The notes under the pieces are model-generated. The model saw only the letters and a list, made by a program, of their open reading frames with translations, was not told where the DNA came from and did not search any database. From positions 42,877 to 106,876 of the forward strand of contig NZ_JRNC01000024.1 of NCBI RefSeq assembly GCF_000758925.1: a stretch of 64,000 bases of DNA, given 5' to 3'. This document shows positions 46,191 through 55,859 of the stretch, one piece after another; the first letter of the stretch is position 1, and each line of letters opens with the position of its first letter. The position numbers and the translations under genes were made by a program. Origin of the DNA: Prevotella sp. S7-1-8 (GTDB lineage: Bacteria > Bacteroidota > Bacteroidia > Bacteroidales > Bacteroidaceae).

Positions 46191-47939
46191 TCATGCCTTT
46201 GTTACGGAATCGAACTTGCAATCTTCAAGGTCGGCGATGTCAAAAGATTCGATGAATGCGGCGTGTCCGACAACATGCTCTTCTGTCAGTCGAGTGTAGA
46301 GCCTTGCGCTCTTGGCAAAAAGCTCCGGAGCTTTTGAGGCGTCATTGATGAGCAGCAATGACATGATGATCTCGCCCGTCATGTCATACAGGCGGCGTCC
46401 CAAGTAGTCGTGTTGCTCTTGGTTTGTGCCTGCCTTTACTTTCTCGACGGCCCGGCTGTACAGCTCCACGCAATGGGCAACGCGCTCTCGGTAGGGCTTC
46501 AGATCGTCGGAAATTTCACCCTGTAGCAACTCTTGGATGATGTCAAGGTAGGTGCCGTTGGTGATGAAACGGATGGCAGCCACCACTTGCAACTGCGTGG
46601 TGCCCTCGTAAATGGAGAATATTCGAGCGTCGCGGTATAAACGTTGGCATTTGTATTCCATGATGAAGCCAGAGCCACCATGTACCGAAATGCAATCGTA
46701 AGCGTTTTGATTGGCGTATTCAGAGGCCATTCCCTTGCTCAAAGGGGTAAGCGCGTCGGCGAGACGATGGTATGTTTTCATCTCGTTTCGCTCCTCGGGG
46801 CTCAGCTTTCGCTCTTTTGAGATATCCTCAAGCGTTTTGTAAATGTCAACGTAGCGCGATGTTTGGTACAATATCGCACGTCCGGCGTCGAGCTTGGCTT
46901 TCATTCGAGACAGCATGTCGTACACCGCGGGGAAGGTGATAATGTTCTTGCCGAATTGCGCGCGAGCCTTTGCGTAGCTCACGGCTTCGTTGTAAGCCTC
47001 TTGTGACAGCCCCACGGATTGGGCGGCAATGCCAAGGCGAGCGCCGTTCATCAGGCTCATCACGTATTTGATTAGACCCATGCGGCGGTCTCCACAAAGC
47101 TCCGCTTTGGCGTTCTTGAAGACCAATTCGCAGGTTGGGCTGCCATGAATGCCGAGTTTGTTCTCTATGTGGCGCACGGTCACTCCGCCGTCGCGCTTGT
47201 CGTAAATGAACATGGACAGGCCACGACCATCTTTCGTTCCTGCTTCCGATCGGGCCAAAACCAAGTGTATGTCAGAGTCGCCATTGGTGATAAAACGTTT
47301 CACTCCATTCAGCCTCCATGTGCCGTCCTTGTCTTGAGTGGCCTTGAGCATCACGCTTTGCAGGTCCGATCCTGCGTCTGGCTCTGTCAAATCCATGGAC
47401 ATTGTCTCTCCGGCGGAGACACGAGGAATATACTTTTTCTTTTGCTCCTCGGAGCCAAACTCGTACAATGTGTCTATGCAGCTTTGCAAACTCCAAATGT
47501 TTTGGAAACCGGAGTCGGCCATGCCCATCATCTCTGAAAGCATTGAGAAAATGGTGATGGGAATGTTCAAGCCGTCATATTGGCGTGGCATGGACACACC
47601 CCAAAGGCCAGCTTGCCGCGTGGCTTGTATGTTTTCCTTGGTCTTCGAGGCGTAAAGCATGCGGCCATTCTCAAGGTGAGGTCCCTCCTGATCCACGCTC
47701 TCAGAGTTGGGACCGATAATGTTGGCCGTGATGTCACCCGTTATTTCGAGTAGTTGCTTGTAGTTCTCTATGGCGTCGTCATAGTTTACGGGAGCCTCGT
47801 CGAACTTGTCCCGGTCTGCGTAATTGCGTTCCTTTAGTTCCACGATCCTCTTCATCAATGGATGGTTGAGATGAAATCCTATCTCGGGATGGTCTGTATA
47901 ATAATTGGACATGGTGCTGATTTTATTCTGTTTCGTCAT
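46191..47939 (-). CDS. Acyl-CoA dehydrogenase, large form with C-terminal extension
   Basis: A flavoenzyme that oxidises acyl-CoA to enoyl-CoA (or works in reverse with butyryl-type substrates) and passes electrons to the Etf encoded beside it. The protein is 582 residues from the ATG at 47939 (MTKQNKIS); an ATG at 47912 (MSNYY) is also possible. The N-terminal helical domain is followed by the FAD-site signature DLTEPDAGSDLQSV (near 190) and RFITNGDSDIHLVLAR (near 218), and the catalytic domain with CISVHGGSGFIMEYKCQRLYRD (split near 425-446). About 120 extra C-terminal residues mark the long clade. Third gene of an operon with etfB and etfA. Confidence 0.93.
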   Translation of the reverse strand: MTKQNKISTMSNYYTDHPEIGFHLNHPLMKRIVELKERNYADRDKFDEAPVNYDDAIENYKQLLEITGDITANIIGPNSESVDQEGPHLENGRMLYASKTKENIQATRQAGLWGVSMPRQYDGLNIPITIFSMLSEMMGMADSGFQNIWSLQSCIDTLYEFGSEEQKKKYIPRVSAGETMSMDLTEPDAGSDLQSVMLKATQDKDGTWRLNGVKRFITNGDSDIHLVLARSEAGTKDGRGLSMFIYDKRDGGVTVRHIENKLGIHGSPTCELVFKNAKAELCGDRRMGLIKYVMSLMNGARLGIAAQSVGLSQEAYNEAVSYAKARAQFGKNIITFPAVYDMLSRMKAKLDAGRAILYQTSRYVDIYKTLEDISKERKLSPEERNEMKTYHRLADALTPLSKGMASEYANQNAYDCISVHGGSGFIMEYKCQRLYRDARIFSIYEGTTQLQVVAAIRFITNGTYLDIIQELLQGEISDDLKPYRERVAHCVELYSRAVEKVKAGTNQEQHDYLGRRLYDMTGEIIMSLLLINDASKAPELFAKSARLYTRLTEEHVVGHAAFIESFDIADLEDCKFDSVTKA

Positions 47940-47971
47940 TGAAGTCCGTGCCAAGAAGCGCGGAAGGCGTG

Positions 47972-48994
47972 TTATTTGCTGTTTTGTTTGTAGTATTTTA
48001 TCATCTTGGGGATGACCTCCTCGGCGTTACCGTTGATAACATAGTCGGCTATGGCGTTGATGGGAGCGTCCGGATCGTTGTTCACGGCGATAATGATGCC
48101 TGCGTCTTGCATGCCCGCTATGTGCTGGATTTGCCCCGAGATGCCAAACGCGAAATACACTTTCGGATGCACCGTCACGCCAGTTTGTCCTACCTGGCGG
48201 CTGTTATCCAGCCATCCTGCGTCCACGGCGGCGCGACTGGCGCCCACCTCGGCGTGCAGCACCTCGGCCAAATCGTATAGCTTGGCAAAAGCTTCTTTCG
48301 AGCCCATGCCATAGCCACCAGCCACCACGATGGGCGAAGCCTTGAGGTTATTCTGTGCCGCTTGCACATGGCGGTCAATCACTTTCACCACGTAATCGGT
48401 CTCCGGTACGTAGTCGGCGACGTTGGGATAAACCACCTCGCCTTTGTAATCGCTGTCCACAATCTCTCGCTTCATCACGCCTGAACGCACGGTTGCCATT
48501 TGCGGCCTGTGGTCAGGGTTCACGATGGTGGCCACGATGTTGCCGCCAAAAGCGGGTCTGATTTGGTAGAGCAAGTTCTTGTGGAGTTTGCCCGACTTCT
48601 TGTCCTCGTAGTCGCCGATTTCCAATTGCGTGCAATCGGCTGTCAATCCGGAGGTTAACGAGGAAGAGACGCGTGGGCCAAGGTCACGTCCTATGACGGT
48701 GGCGCCCATCAAACAGATCTGCGGTTTCTCCTCTTTAAACAGGTTTACAAGTATGTCTGTATGGGGCGCGGATGTGTATGGAAAAAGTGCCTCGCCGTCG
48801 AAGACAAAGAGCTTGTCCACTCCGTAGGGCAGAATTTGGCTCTCCACTTTCCCCTTGACGCCTGCGCCAGCCACTACGGCATGTAGCTTTACGCCTAACT
48901 CATCGGCCAATTTGCGACCTTTGCTCAGTAGTTCTTGGGACACTTCCTGCACGTTTGTCCCCTCTATTTCGCAATATACAAAAACGTTGTTCAT
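47972..48994 (-). CDS. etfA: Electron transfer flavoprotein alpha subunit
   Basis: The FAD-carrying subunit of the Etf heterodimer, 340 residues. The start is taken at the ATG at 48994 (MNNVFVYCEIEGTNVQE); an upstream codon would add eight residues without support. The C-terminal FAD domain has the classical signature segments VVAGGYGMGSKEAFAKLYDL (near 222), VGASRAAVDAGWLDNSRQVGQTG (split near 249-271) and YFAFGISGQIQHIAGMQDAG (near 281). It lies 35 bases after etfB and 32 before the dehydrogenase, so all three form one operon for electron transfer from acyl-CoA. Confidence 0.95.
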   Translation of the reverse strand: MNNVFVYCEIEGTNVQEVSQELLSKGRKLADELGVKLHAVVAGAGVKGKVESQILPYGVDKLFVFDGEALFPYTSAPHTDILVNLFKEEKPQICLMGATVIGRDLGPRVSSSLTSGLTADCTQLEIGDYEDKKSGKLHKNLLYQIRPAFGGNIVATIVNPDHRPQMATVRSGVMKREIVDSDYKGEVVYPNVADYVPETDYVVKVIDRHVQAAQNNLKASPIVVAGGYGMGSKEAFAKLYDLAEVLHAEVGASRAAVDAGWLDNSRQVGQTGVTVHPKVYFAFGISGQIQHIAGMQDAGIIIAVNNDPDAPINAIADYVINGNAEEVIPKMIKYYKQNSK

Positions 48995-49029
48995 ATTTGT
49001 TGGATGGCCCGAAGGCACGGTCTATGTTG

Positions 49030-49896
49030 TCAAATAATTTTTTCGTTGATAAGTTCTTTCATCAATCCCTCGATGTCCGCGTCGCCGTCAGTCATTTTTT
49101 TGCTTTCCTTTGTTTGGAACACGATGTTCTGAACGGCTTTCACCTTGGTGGGCGAGCCTGACAATCCGCACTGCTCCTCGTCGGCGTTAACGTCTGCCAC
49201 GCTCCATTGGTTGAGCGTAAGGTAAGGTCTCGACTCGTAGAGGGCCGCCCATGGCTCGACTCCTTTTCGCTCCATGGGGCAGGTGGCGTATTTGTATTTC
49301 ATTACCAACTTCACGTTGCATGGGCGCGCTGGGGCGGCCGTTCCGTTCACGGTGATCAGCACCGGGAGTGGGGCGACCACGGTTTCCACGCCGCCATCGA
49401 TGTGCCGGCGAATGGTGGCATGCCCGTTTTCTATCTTCAAAATCTCCTCGGCATAGGTCACTTGGTTCAGCCCTAATTTTTGAGCCACCTGCGGTCCCAC
49501 CTGCGCGGTGTCACCGTCGATGGCTTGGCGGCCGCCGATGATGATGTCCACCGGCCCTATCTTGCGTATGGCCATAGACAAGGCGTACGACGTAGCCAAC
49601 GTGTCCGCGCCCGCGAACTTGCGGTCTGTGAGCAGCCAGCCGGTGTCCGCGCCACGGTATAGCCCTTGGCGAATAATCTCGCCGGCTCTTGGAGGTCCCA
49701 TCGTGAGCACGCCAACGGTAGATCCCGGGTTGCTTTCTTTTAGGCGAAGAGCCTGCTCCAAAGCGTTCAAATCTTCCGGATTGAAGATGGCGGGCAGGGC
49801 AGCTCGGTTCACCGTGCCTTGCGCGGTCATCGCGTCTTTGCCCACATTTCTTGTGTCAGGCACTTGCTTGGCAAGCACAACGATTTTAAGTTTCAT
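49030..49896 (-). CDS. etfB: Electron transfer flavoprotein beta subunit
   Basis: The AMP/FAD-binding partner of EtfA, 288 residues. It begins MKLKIVVLAKQVPDT, the usual EtfB start, and has NPEDLNALEQALRLKE (near 39), GVLTMGPPRAGEIIRQGLYRG (near 62) and GRQAIDGDTAQVGPQVAQKLG (near 118), where the last is the nucleotide-binding loop. The Etf of anaerobes can support electron bifurcation when a second flavin is bound in EtfB. I cannot decide from sequence whether this one does. It leads the operon and has a promoter with ideal spacing at 49934-49965. Confidence 0.95.
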   Translation of the reverse strand: MKLKIVVLAKQVPDTRNVGKDAMTAQGTVNRAALPAIFNPEDLNALEQALRLKESNPGSTVGVLTMGPPRAGEIIRQGLYRGADTGWLLTDRKFAGADTLATSYALSMAIRKIGPVDIIIGGRQAIDGDTAQVGPQVAQKLGLNQVTYAEEILKIENGHATIRRHIDGGVETVVAPLPVLITVNGTAAPARPCNVKLVMKYKYATCPMERKGVEPWAALYESRPYLTLNQWSVADVNADEEQCGLSGSPTKVKAVQNIVFQTKESKKMTDGDADIEGLMKELINEKII

Positions 49897-49933
49897 GTTT
49901 TTTATGCTATATATAATATATGTGTACTACCCA

Positions 49934-49965
49934 GCAAAATTACTATTTTTTTGCGTCTTGGCCAA
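49934..49965 (-). promoter_or_regulatory. Promoter of the etf operon
   Basis: On the minus strand TTG (49963-49965), a 20-base spacer and TAATTTTGC (49934-49942) match the Bacteroidetes promoter pattern with ideal spacing. The etfB start codon lies 37 bases further on. Confidence 0.7.
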
Positions 49966-50054
49966 ACAAAACGCACAAAAACAGTGCCTGCGTGCATCAT
50001 GGTGCGTTTCTTGGCTGTGCAACATCCGCGATTGGATGTTAATTTTAGCTTTTT

Positions 50055-50090
50055 TTGTGTCATCCGGCAGGGAAAAAAGCGTACCTTTGC
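50055..50090 (+). promoter_or_regulatory. Promoter of dnaG
   Basis: TTG at 50055-50057 and TACCTTTGC at 50082-50090 with a 24-base spacer. The box lies 23 bases before the ATG at 50114, which supports that start over longer upstream frames. Confidence 0.65.
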
Positions 50091-50113
50091 CCTGTATCGA
50101 GACTGGATTGTAT

Positions 50114-52096
50114 ATGATAGACCGACAAACCGTAGAGAGAATTAAGGATGCCGCCAATATCGTGGAGGTGGTGTCAGAGTTCGTCGCGCTCAAGAAGGCG
50201 GGGGCCAACTACAAGGGGCTTTGCCCGTTTCACAATGAGAAGACGCCATCTTTTTTTGTCTCGCCGGCTCGTGGCACGTGCCACTGTTTTGGCTGCGGCA
50301 AGGGTGGGACGCCTGTCAATTTTGTCATGGAACATGAGCAGATGACCTATCCCGAGGCCTTGCGTTGGCTCGCTAACAAATACCATATAGAGATCAAAGA
50401 GCGCGAACTCACCGACGAGGAGAAAGAGGAGCAGGGCAAACGCGAGTCCATGTTCATAGTCAACGAGTGGGCATGCAAGTATTTTGAGGATTTGCTTCAC
50501 AACCATGCTGATGGCGTGGCCATTGGCATGCGGTATTTTCGTGGCAGGGGTTTTCGCGATGATGTCATCAAGAAGTTTCGGCTGGGCTATGACTTGCTTG
50601 ACCGTCAGGCTCTTGGTCTTGAGGCGTTGCGCCAAGGATACAAAGAGGAGTTCCTGCTCTCCACCGGCATTTGTTTCAAGACCGATCATGGCGAGCTGAT
50701 GGATCGTTATGCCGGGCGGGTGGTGTTCCCGTGGATAGGCGTGAGCGGCAAGGTGGTGGGCTTCACCGCCCGTGTCTTGGACAGCCGAACCAAGGGCGTG
50801 AACCAAAAATACGTCAACTCGCCAGCGAGCGACGTTTACCAAAAAGACCGCGAGCTATATGGCATTTGGCAGGCCAAAAAAGCTATTGTCAAGGAAGACC
50901 ACGTGTTCTTGGTAGAGGGACAAGCCGATGTTATCTCCATGTACCAGAGCGGCATAGAGAATGTCGTGGCCAACTCAGGCACGGCGCTTAGCTACCACCA
51001 AATACACACGTTGCATCGTTTCACGTCAAACATCACGCTTGTCTACGACAATGACGAGGCGGGGCTTCACGCCGCCTTGAGGGGCACTGACATGCTTCTT
51101 TCAGAGGGCATGAACCTCAAGGTGGTGCTCATGCCAGACGGATTGGACCCAGATGAGTACGCCCGCAACCACACGGCCGACGAGATTAAACAATATGTTG
51201 AAAGAAATGCCGTGGATTTCATACGCTTCAAGTCAGACTTGCTGCTCAAGGGCGAAACCGACCCTGCCAAGCGCACTGCCGCCATTGGTTCCATCATAGA
51301 GTCGGTGTCGCATGTACAAAACCAAATTCTCCGCGACTCTTACATTCACGATTGCGCCATTCGCACGGACACCAAAGAGTACTCTCTCATCAGCCAAATG
51401 AATATCCTTATTCGCAATCGGCGTTCCAAAAAGGTCTTAGAGCCAGAGCAGGTTGGGGCAGAGCCTTCCTCCGTGACCGCGGCCGCGGAAATCCCTCCCA
51501 TCACCTCCGCCGACCCATTGGGGCAGGCAGCCAAGGTGGAGAGCCTGCTCACGCAGATGGTGGTGCGGCATGGCGAGCGCGTTATCTATGAGAATGTGGA
51601 AGACGAAGAGGGTAATGTGCGTGATTTCACGGTGGCGCAGTATATCCATTATAGCCTTGACCGTGACAACTTGGTTTTTCAGGAGCTGGTATACAACGAT
51701 ATTTTGCGAGAGGCTGTAGCCATGAGTGACGACGCCAATTTCGTGGCCGAGACCTATTTTGTGCATCACGATGACATCCGTGTGAGCAAGGTTGCCATCG
51801 CCATGACAGCGGACAGTTACCGCTTGTCGAACGTGAAGAAGGAGCAAGCTGTTGGCGAGGAAGATCGAAAAGCGCGCGAAGAAAACGATTTGCGCGATTT
51901 GCGCACCCAGACAAACCATCTGCTTCTCGATTTTCGCATGGACTATGTGGAGCGTCATCTCAAAGACTTGCAAGCGCAAATTAGCCAGGCGGGCACGGAT
52001 GCCACGCTCTTGGCAAAGCTCTTGTCAGAATACCAGGACATGCAGAACATGCGCAACAAGTTGGCCAAACAGTTGGGCAGCAACATTGTGCTTTAG
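50114..52096 (+). CDS. dnaG: DNA primase DnaG
   Basis: Makes RNA primers for replication. The protein is 660 residues from the ATG at 50114. The same frame is open 202 codons further upstream, but that stretch runs antisense through etfB and precedes the promoter. The CHC2 zinc finger uses C37, H40, C58 and C61. The catalytic core follows, with the TOPRIM motif VFLVEGQADVISMYQSGIEN (near 270) and LVYDNDEAGLHAALRG (near 312). The C-terminal part (about 440-660) should carry the DnaB-binding domain but is divergent, as usual in this phylum. Divergent from the etf operon, transcribed alone. Confidence 0.96.
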   Translation: MIDRQTVERIKDAANIVEVVSEFVALKKAGANYKGLCPFHNEKTPSFFVSPARGTCHCFGCGKGGTPVNFVMEHEQMTYPEALRWLANKYHIEIKERELTDEEKEEQGKRESMFIVNEWACKYFEDLLHNHADGVAIGMRYFRGRGFRDDVIKKFRLGYDLLDRQALGLEALRQGYKEEFLLSTGICFKTDHGELMDRYAGRVVFPWIGVSGKVVGFTARVLDSRTKGVNQKYVNSPASDVYQKDRELYGIWQAKKAIVKEDHVFLVEGQADVISMYQSGIENVVANSGTALSYHQIHTLHRFTSNITLVYDNDEAGLHAALRGTDMLLSEGMNLKVVLMPDGLDPDEYARNHTADEIKQYVERNAVDFIRFKSDLLLKGETDPAKRTAAIGSIIESVSHVQNQILRDSYIHDCAIRTDTKEYSLISQMNILIRNRRSKKVLEPEQVGAEPSSVTAAAEIPPITSADPLGQAAKVESLLTQMVVRHGERVIYENVEDEEGNVRDFTVAQYIHYSLDRDNLVFQELVYNDILREAVAMSDDANFVAETYFVHHDDIRVSKVAIAMTADSYRLSNVKKEQAVGEEDRKAREENDLRDLRTQTNHLLLDFRMDYVERHLKDLQAQISQAGTDATLLAKLLSEYQDMQNMRNKLAKQLGSNIVL

Positions 52097-52227
52097 ATTT
52101 CTAAAGATCGATTGGCTTTGTGTGGGCGATGGTGCCTTGTGTTATTTGTCAAATATTTATCACAAAAACAGGGCTTTGAGGACTTGCTGTTTTAGAGATG
52201 AAAAAGTTATCGTGTCGTGTCAAAATC

Positions 52228-52246
52228 GCGCTGTGGGCGCTTTTTT
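52228..52246 (+). terminator. Possible weak terminator downstream of dnaG
   Basis: A short GCGC/GCGC stem (loop TGTGG) is followed by six T. The stem is only 4 bp and lies about 130 bases after the dnaG stop, so this is weak. Confidence 0.3.
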
Positions 52247-52315
52247 CTTGTGCCCAAGTTGCCGTTGGTATGCGTTGGCGTCGCGATCAGGTATTGATGG
52301 GGAGTCGTTTTGGCT

Positions 52316-52532
52316 TTAATCGTCCGTTGTCAAAAGCTTAATCTCGTTGCGATTAGGCCTTAATGGTATGCTGTGCTGAAAACTTTTTTGTCTGGTTTTC
52401 TTCCGTTTCTCTCTAACTTGTTGCCCTGTAGACAATTATGAAAAACGCTCGTGTTTGGCGTATTTGCGCCCAAGGTGCCTATGGTTTGTAAATACGCGAG
52501 TTTTGAACGTGCTTTTGTCAGTTTTTTTCAAG
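52316..52532 (-). repeat. Composite intergenic repeat, copy E (inverted)
   Basis: Read on the minus strand it starts with CTTGAAAAAA, AC, TGACAAAAG (52532-52512). It continues through stem arms GCGTATTTAC (52497-52488) and GCAAATACGC (52467-52458), then CAAACACGAGCGTTTTTC. It ends with a shorter tail containing CCATTAAGGCCTAATCGC and GAGATTAAGC. It lies between dnaG and the next gene. The remaining sequence, 52097-52315 and 52533-52666, shows no gene. Confidence 0.75.
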
Positions 52533-52666
52533 CCTTTCATATTGTTGTTTTCCAGTGCGCCCTTTTGGTGTGTCGAATGTTTCGCGGTGGATGGTTTCAT
52601 AGTGCGTTTTGTGGCAGAAAAAGCATTTTTGTGGCTCAAAAAAAAGCATTTATCATTTATTTTCAG

Positions 52667-52675
52667 TAAGTTTGC
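52667..52675 (+). promoter_or_regulatory. -7 box before the gene at 52685
   Basis: TAAGTTTGC, matching TAnnTTTG, ends 9 bases before the ATG. A transcript from here would have only a few leader bases. Confidence 0.5.
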
Positions 52676-52684
52676 AGTCAGGGA

Positions 52685-54400
52685 ATGATAGAAATTTGCA
52701 TCATATTTATGGTTTTCGCCATCGCATGTGCCGTGGTTGTGGCGACGCTTGCGTCGCGACGCATGCGCCATGACGCGCGCGTGGGACTTGGCAACCTCGA
52801 TGCCGCCCACATGAAACGCGTTGTGAGCGGTGTGTTGGGCATGCTCAATTGCACGGTGCAATGGGAGAAAGACGACGGAAACTATATCGGCACTTATCAG
52901 TATCAGAGTGGGCATTTTAGGCTTAACGTGCAAAACGCGGAGCCATACGTGCGCTTGCTATACCCTTTTTTTTACGAGACGGAGCTTGACTATATAGAGA
53001 CGGTGCGCCTTGTATGCAACGATATAAACTTACAAGCGGAGGTATGCCGGCTCGTCTACTCGGTAGACGGAACTCGTGGCAAGGTGCGTGTGCACATAAT
53101 GGGCATGTTGTTGCTCGACGGGGAAAGGGCCAAGGATGTGTTAGAGAGAGCTATGCAAGAGGCTTTCAAATGGCGTCATGACTTTGTTTCCGTCATCAAA
53201 GAGCGGTTTGACGACGCCAAGGGCGCGCTCAATCATGACGCCGAAAAACGTGACGCGACAAAGCAGCGAGAGCAGTTTCTTGTCAGCGAATTGGAAATGA
53301 TGTACCAAGAGGCGGGGCCTGATTGGCACGACGACGGAGCCAAGGTGCCACTGCGACAGCTCTTGGCTTCCGCGATGGGATTGGCGGACATTGTAATGGC
53401 GCGTTTTTCGCTGACGCGCGACGAACGAGTTGTGGTGATTGACGATCCGGACGCTATCGCCTCCTTCGACGTAAAAACGGCGCTCGTGGACGAAGGGCGG
53501 TTTATGTGCCACTCGGCAGTGGCGTCGCTCGACTATTACGACCCTCGCGACCCTGTGCGTGTGCGCCATCTGACTATCCATTTCAAGCAAGAAGGGCAAA
53601 CGCCTGAAACGCTCTACTATCGTGTCACACTGGCGTTAACGCCAGTGTCTATGAGCCGGGCGGTGAGCGAACGGCACATGGACCGGCACAAACAGATGTG
53701 CAGTGCGCTCATGGGTTGCGACTTGCAGCCCTCGCGGGAACGGTTGGAACGTTTTAGATACGTTTGGAAAGAGGCTATGGCCAAGGAGCGAAATGGAAAT
53801 GTGGCGGACATGAACGAGGAGGAAAAGACGCTTTGTAGCCTGCGCGACCCACGTCACGGGCAGGCGCTGCTACGTGGCAGGGCTCTTTATGATCAAGGGC
53901 GTTTCTATGAGAGCGCGCGCTGTTTGGAAAATATTTTCGAGCAGATGCAGGAAAGTTACTATCAGATGCCAACAGCGGCAAGGGCCGCTTTCATGGAGAT
54001 ATGCTATATGGTGGGAGCTAGTTATACCCATTTGCGCCAATATCGCAAGGCGTCATACTACCTCCAAATCACTTTGCAAGTTCGCCGAGTGGACTATATG
54101 AAAATGTTTATAAACTGCTTGGTAAATGGGCGCGACTTTCGAGCCATGTTTTTCATCGACTCTTTTTTGCACGACTTGTCGGCCATGTTTAACGGCGACG
54201 CCGGACAGAGGAGCGATGAGTCCATGCGCGAGGTGGCGACATTCATGAGTTTTTTGCGTCGGCGCAAGGCTTTCTTGTTGGTGCGATCAAAGCGATATGA
54301 TGAGGCCGAGCCGTTGCTCAAAGAGTTGTTGTCCGATCCTGCCAGCAGTGGTTTTGCCTTGAAACAGTTGGCGTACATACAGAAGAAGAAACAAGAGTGA
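52685..54400 (+). CDS. Membrane-anchored protein of unknown function with TPR-like C-terminus
   Basis: A 571-residue protein that I cannot assign. One N-terminal transmembrane helix (residues about 2-25) is followed by charged residues, so the bulk probably lies in the cytoplasm. Residues about 35-200 form an alpha/beta region containing NCTVQWEKDDGNYIGTYQYQ and a YVRLLYPFFYETELDYIETV segment, resembling a type III chaperone-like or YbjN-like fold only in outline. Residues about 380-560 are helical with TPR-like pairs: ALLRGRALYDQGRFYESARCL, then ICYMVGASYTHLRQYRKASYYL and KRYDEAEPLLKELLSD. It precedes cls by 30 bases and may share its transcript. Confidence 0.75.
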   Translation: MIEICIIFMVFAIACAVVVATLASRRMRHDARVGLGNLDAAHMKRVVSGVLGMLNCTVQWEKDDGNYIGTYQYQSGHFRLNVQNAEPYVRLLYPFFYETELDYIETVRLVCNDINLQAEVCRLVYSVDGTRGKVRVHIMGMLLLDGERAKDVLERAMQEAFKWRHDFVSVIKERFDDAKGALNHDAEKRDATKQREQFLVSELEMMYQEAGPDWHDDGAKVPLRQLLASAMGLADIVMARFSLTRDERVVVIDDPDAIASFDVKTALVDEGRFMCHSAVASLDYYDPRDPVRVRHLTIHFKQEGQTPETLYYRVTLALTPVSMSRAVSERHMDRHKQMCSALMGCDLQPSRERLERFRYVWKEAMAKERNGNVADMNEEEKTLCSLRDPRHGQALLRGRALYDQGRFYESARCLENIFEQMQESYYQMPTAARAAFMEICYMVGASYTHLRQYRKASYYLQITLQVRRVDYMKMFINCLVNGRDFRAMFFIDSFLHDLSAMFNGDAGQRSDESMREVATFMSFLRRRKAFLLVRSKRYDEAEPLLKELLSDPASSGFALKQLAYIQKKKQE

Positions 54401-54430
54401 GGTGGTACGACAGTTTAAGTGGCTTGTGAT

Positions 54431-55855
54431 ATGGAATATTTGCATTGGGTATGTGGCGCGCTTTATGGCGTGATCGTCATTGGCGTGATGGTCAGGATAC
54501 TGATGGACAATCGCCAACCGGCCAAGACCATGGCGTGGATTTTGGCGTTGTTGTTCCTACCTTTTGTAGGGTTGGCGCTGTATGTCTTTTTCGGTCAGAA
54601 CAGGCGCAAGGAGCGTTACATCAGCCAGACATCGCTTGATCAGCTCACCAAGCGGTCCATGACAGAGTTTTTGGAGCAAGAAGACCTGACGATGCCTCTG
54701 TCGTATCGGTCGTTGATATATTTTTTCTACAACCAGAACATGGCGTTGCCGTTCAAGGACAACGAGGCGGAGATATACACAAGCGGCTACGAGTTCTTTC
54801 CTGCCCTGTTGCGCGAGATAGCCAAGGCGCGCCACCATATACATGTGGGCATGTACATTTTCAACGACGACGAGCTGGGCAACCTTGTGGCCGACGCCTT
54901 GATAGACAAGGCCGGCGAGGGCGTGGAGGTGCGTGTCATCTATGACGACGTGGGTTGTTGGCGCGTGAAAAACTCTTTTTTTGAGCGCATGCGCGATGGT
55001 GGCGTGGATGTTCACGCCTTCATGCCTGTTAAATTTCCTTTGCTTACCTCCAAGGTGAACTACCGTAACCATCGCAAGCTCATTGTGATCGATGGCTCTG
55101 TTGGCTTTGTCGGTGGTTACAATATTGCCACGCGCTATGTCAAGGGATTGGAAGACATGCCTTGGCGCGACACCCATCTGATGGTGAGGGGTGGGGCGGT
55201 GTATGGCATTCAGCGAGCCTTTTTGGTGGATTGGTATTTCGTGGACCGCACGCTCATTACCAACCATGATTACTATCCCGAGCAAAACCCGATGATACGC
55301 AACGGCTGTTTGGCGCAGGTGGTGACGAGCTCGCCCGTGTCTCCTTGGCGCGACATCATGCAAGGCTATATCAGAATATTGTACGAGGCGCGACGGTACG
55401 TGTATATGGAGAGTCCCTATTTCTTGCCCTCGGAGCCGGTCATGTTTGCCATGCGCACGGCGGCGCTCACTGGCGTGGACGTGAGGTTGATGCTTCCGCG
55501 CCGCAGCGACGCGAGGATAGTGGAGTGGGCCAGCGTGTCATACGTCATGGAGACGCTCGAGGCGGGAGTCAAGGTGTATCTGTACGCTGATGGTTTTAAT
55601 CACTCCAAATTGTTGGTGAGCGACGACTTGGTGTCTACCTGTGGCAGCGCCAACGTGGATTTTCGTAGTTTCGAGCACAATTTCGAGTCTAACATCTTCT
55701 TTTACGATCGTGGCATGGCGTTGAGAATGAAGCGCGTTTTCTTGAATGACCAAAAACATTGCCAGCTCATAGAAGAGGTGTGCGAGGTGGAGAGTCGTTC
55801 TTTTTTGACCAGGCTGTGCGAGAGCGCGCTTCGTGTTGTCAGCCCGCTCATGTAG
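54431..55855 (+). CDS. cls: Cardiolipin synthase (phospholipase D type)
   Basis: Joins two phosphatidylglycerol molecules into cardiolipin at the inner membrane. The protein is 474 residues from the ATG at 54431; a GTG at 54419 would add four. Two N-terminal transmembrane helices (about 3-22 and 33-55) precede two phospholipase D domains. The first HKD motif is NHRKLIVIDGSVGFVGGYN (near 215) and the second is FNHSKLLVSDDLVSTCGSAN (near 392). The proline-aromatic ESPYFLPSEP segment is near 325. It ends 4 bases from the convergent rsmD stop codon. Residues match Bacteroidetes enzymes throughout. Confidence 0.94.
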   Translation: MEYLHWVCGALYGVIVIGVMVRILMDNRQPAKTMAWILALLFLPFVGLALYVFFGQNRRKERYISQTSLDQLTKRSMTEFLEQEDLTMPLSYRSLIYFFYNQNMALPFKDNEAEIYTSGYEFFPALLREIAKARHHIHVGMYIFNDDELGNLVADALIDKAGEGVEVRVIYDDVGCWRVKNSFFERMRDGGVDVHAFMPVKFPLLTSKVNYRNHRKLIVIDGSVGFVGGYNIATRYVKGLEDMPWRDTHLMVRGGAVYGIQRAFLVDWYFVDRTLITNHDYYPEQNPMIRNGCLAQVVTSSPVSPWRDIMQGYIRILYEARRYVYMESPYFLPSEPVMFAMRTAALTGVDVRLMLPRRSDARIVEWASVSYVMETLEAGVKVYLYADGFNHSKLLVSDDLVSTCGSANVDFRSFEHNFESNIFFYDRGMALRMKRVFLNDQKHCQLIEEVCEVESRSFLTRLCESALRVVSPLM

Positions 55856-55859
55856 CGGT

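Noticed and set aside
49508..50113. Extension of dnaG by 202 codons upstream
   Set aside because: It runs antisense through etfB and lies before the dnaG promoter. The ATG at 50114 starts exactly at the conserved primase N-terminus.
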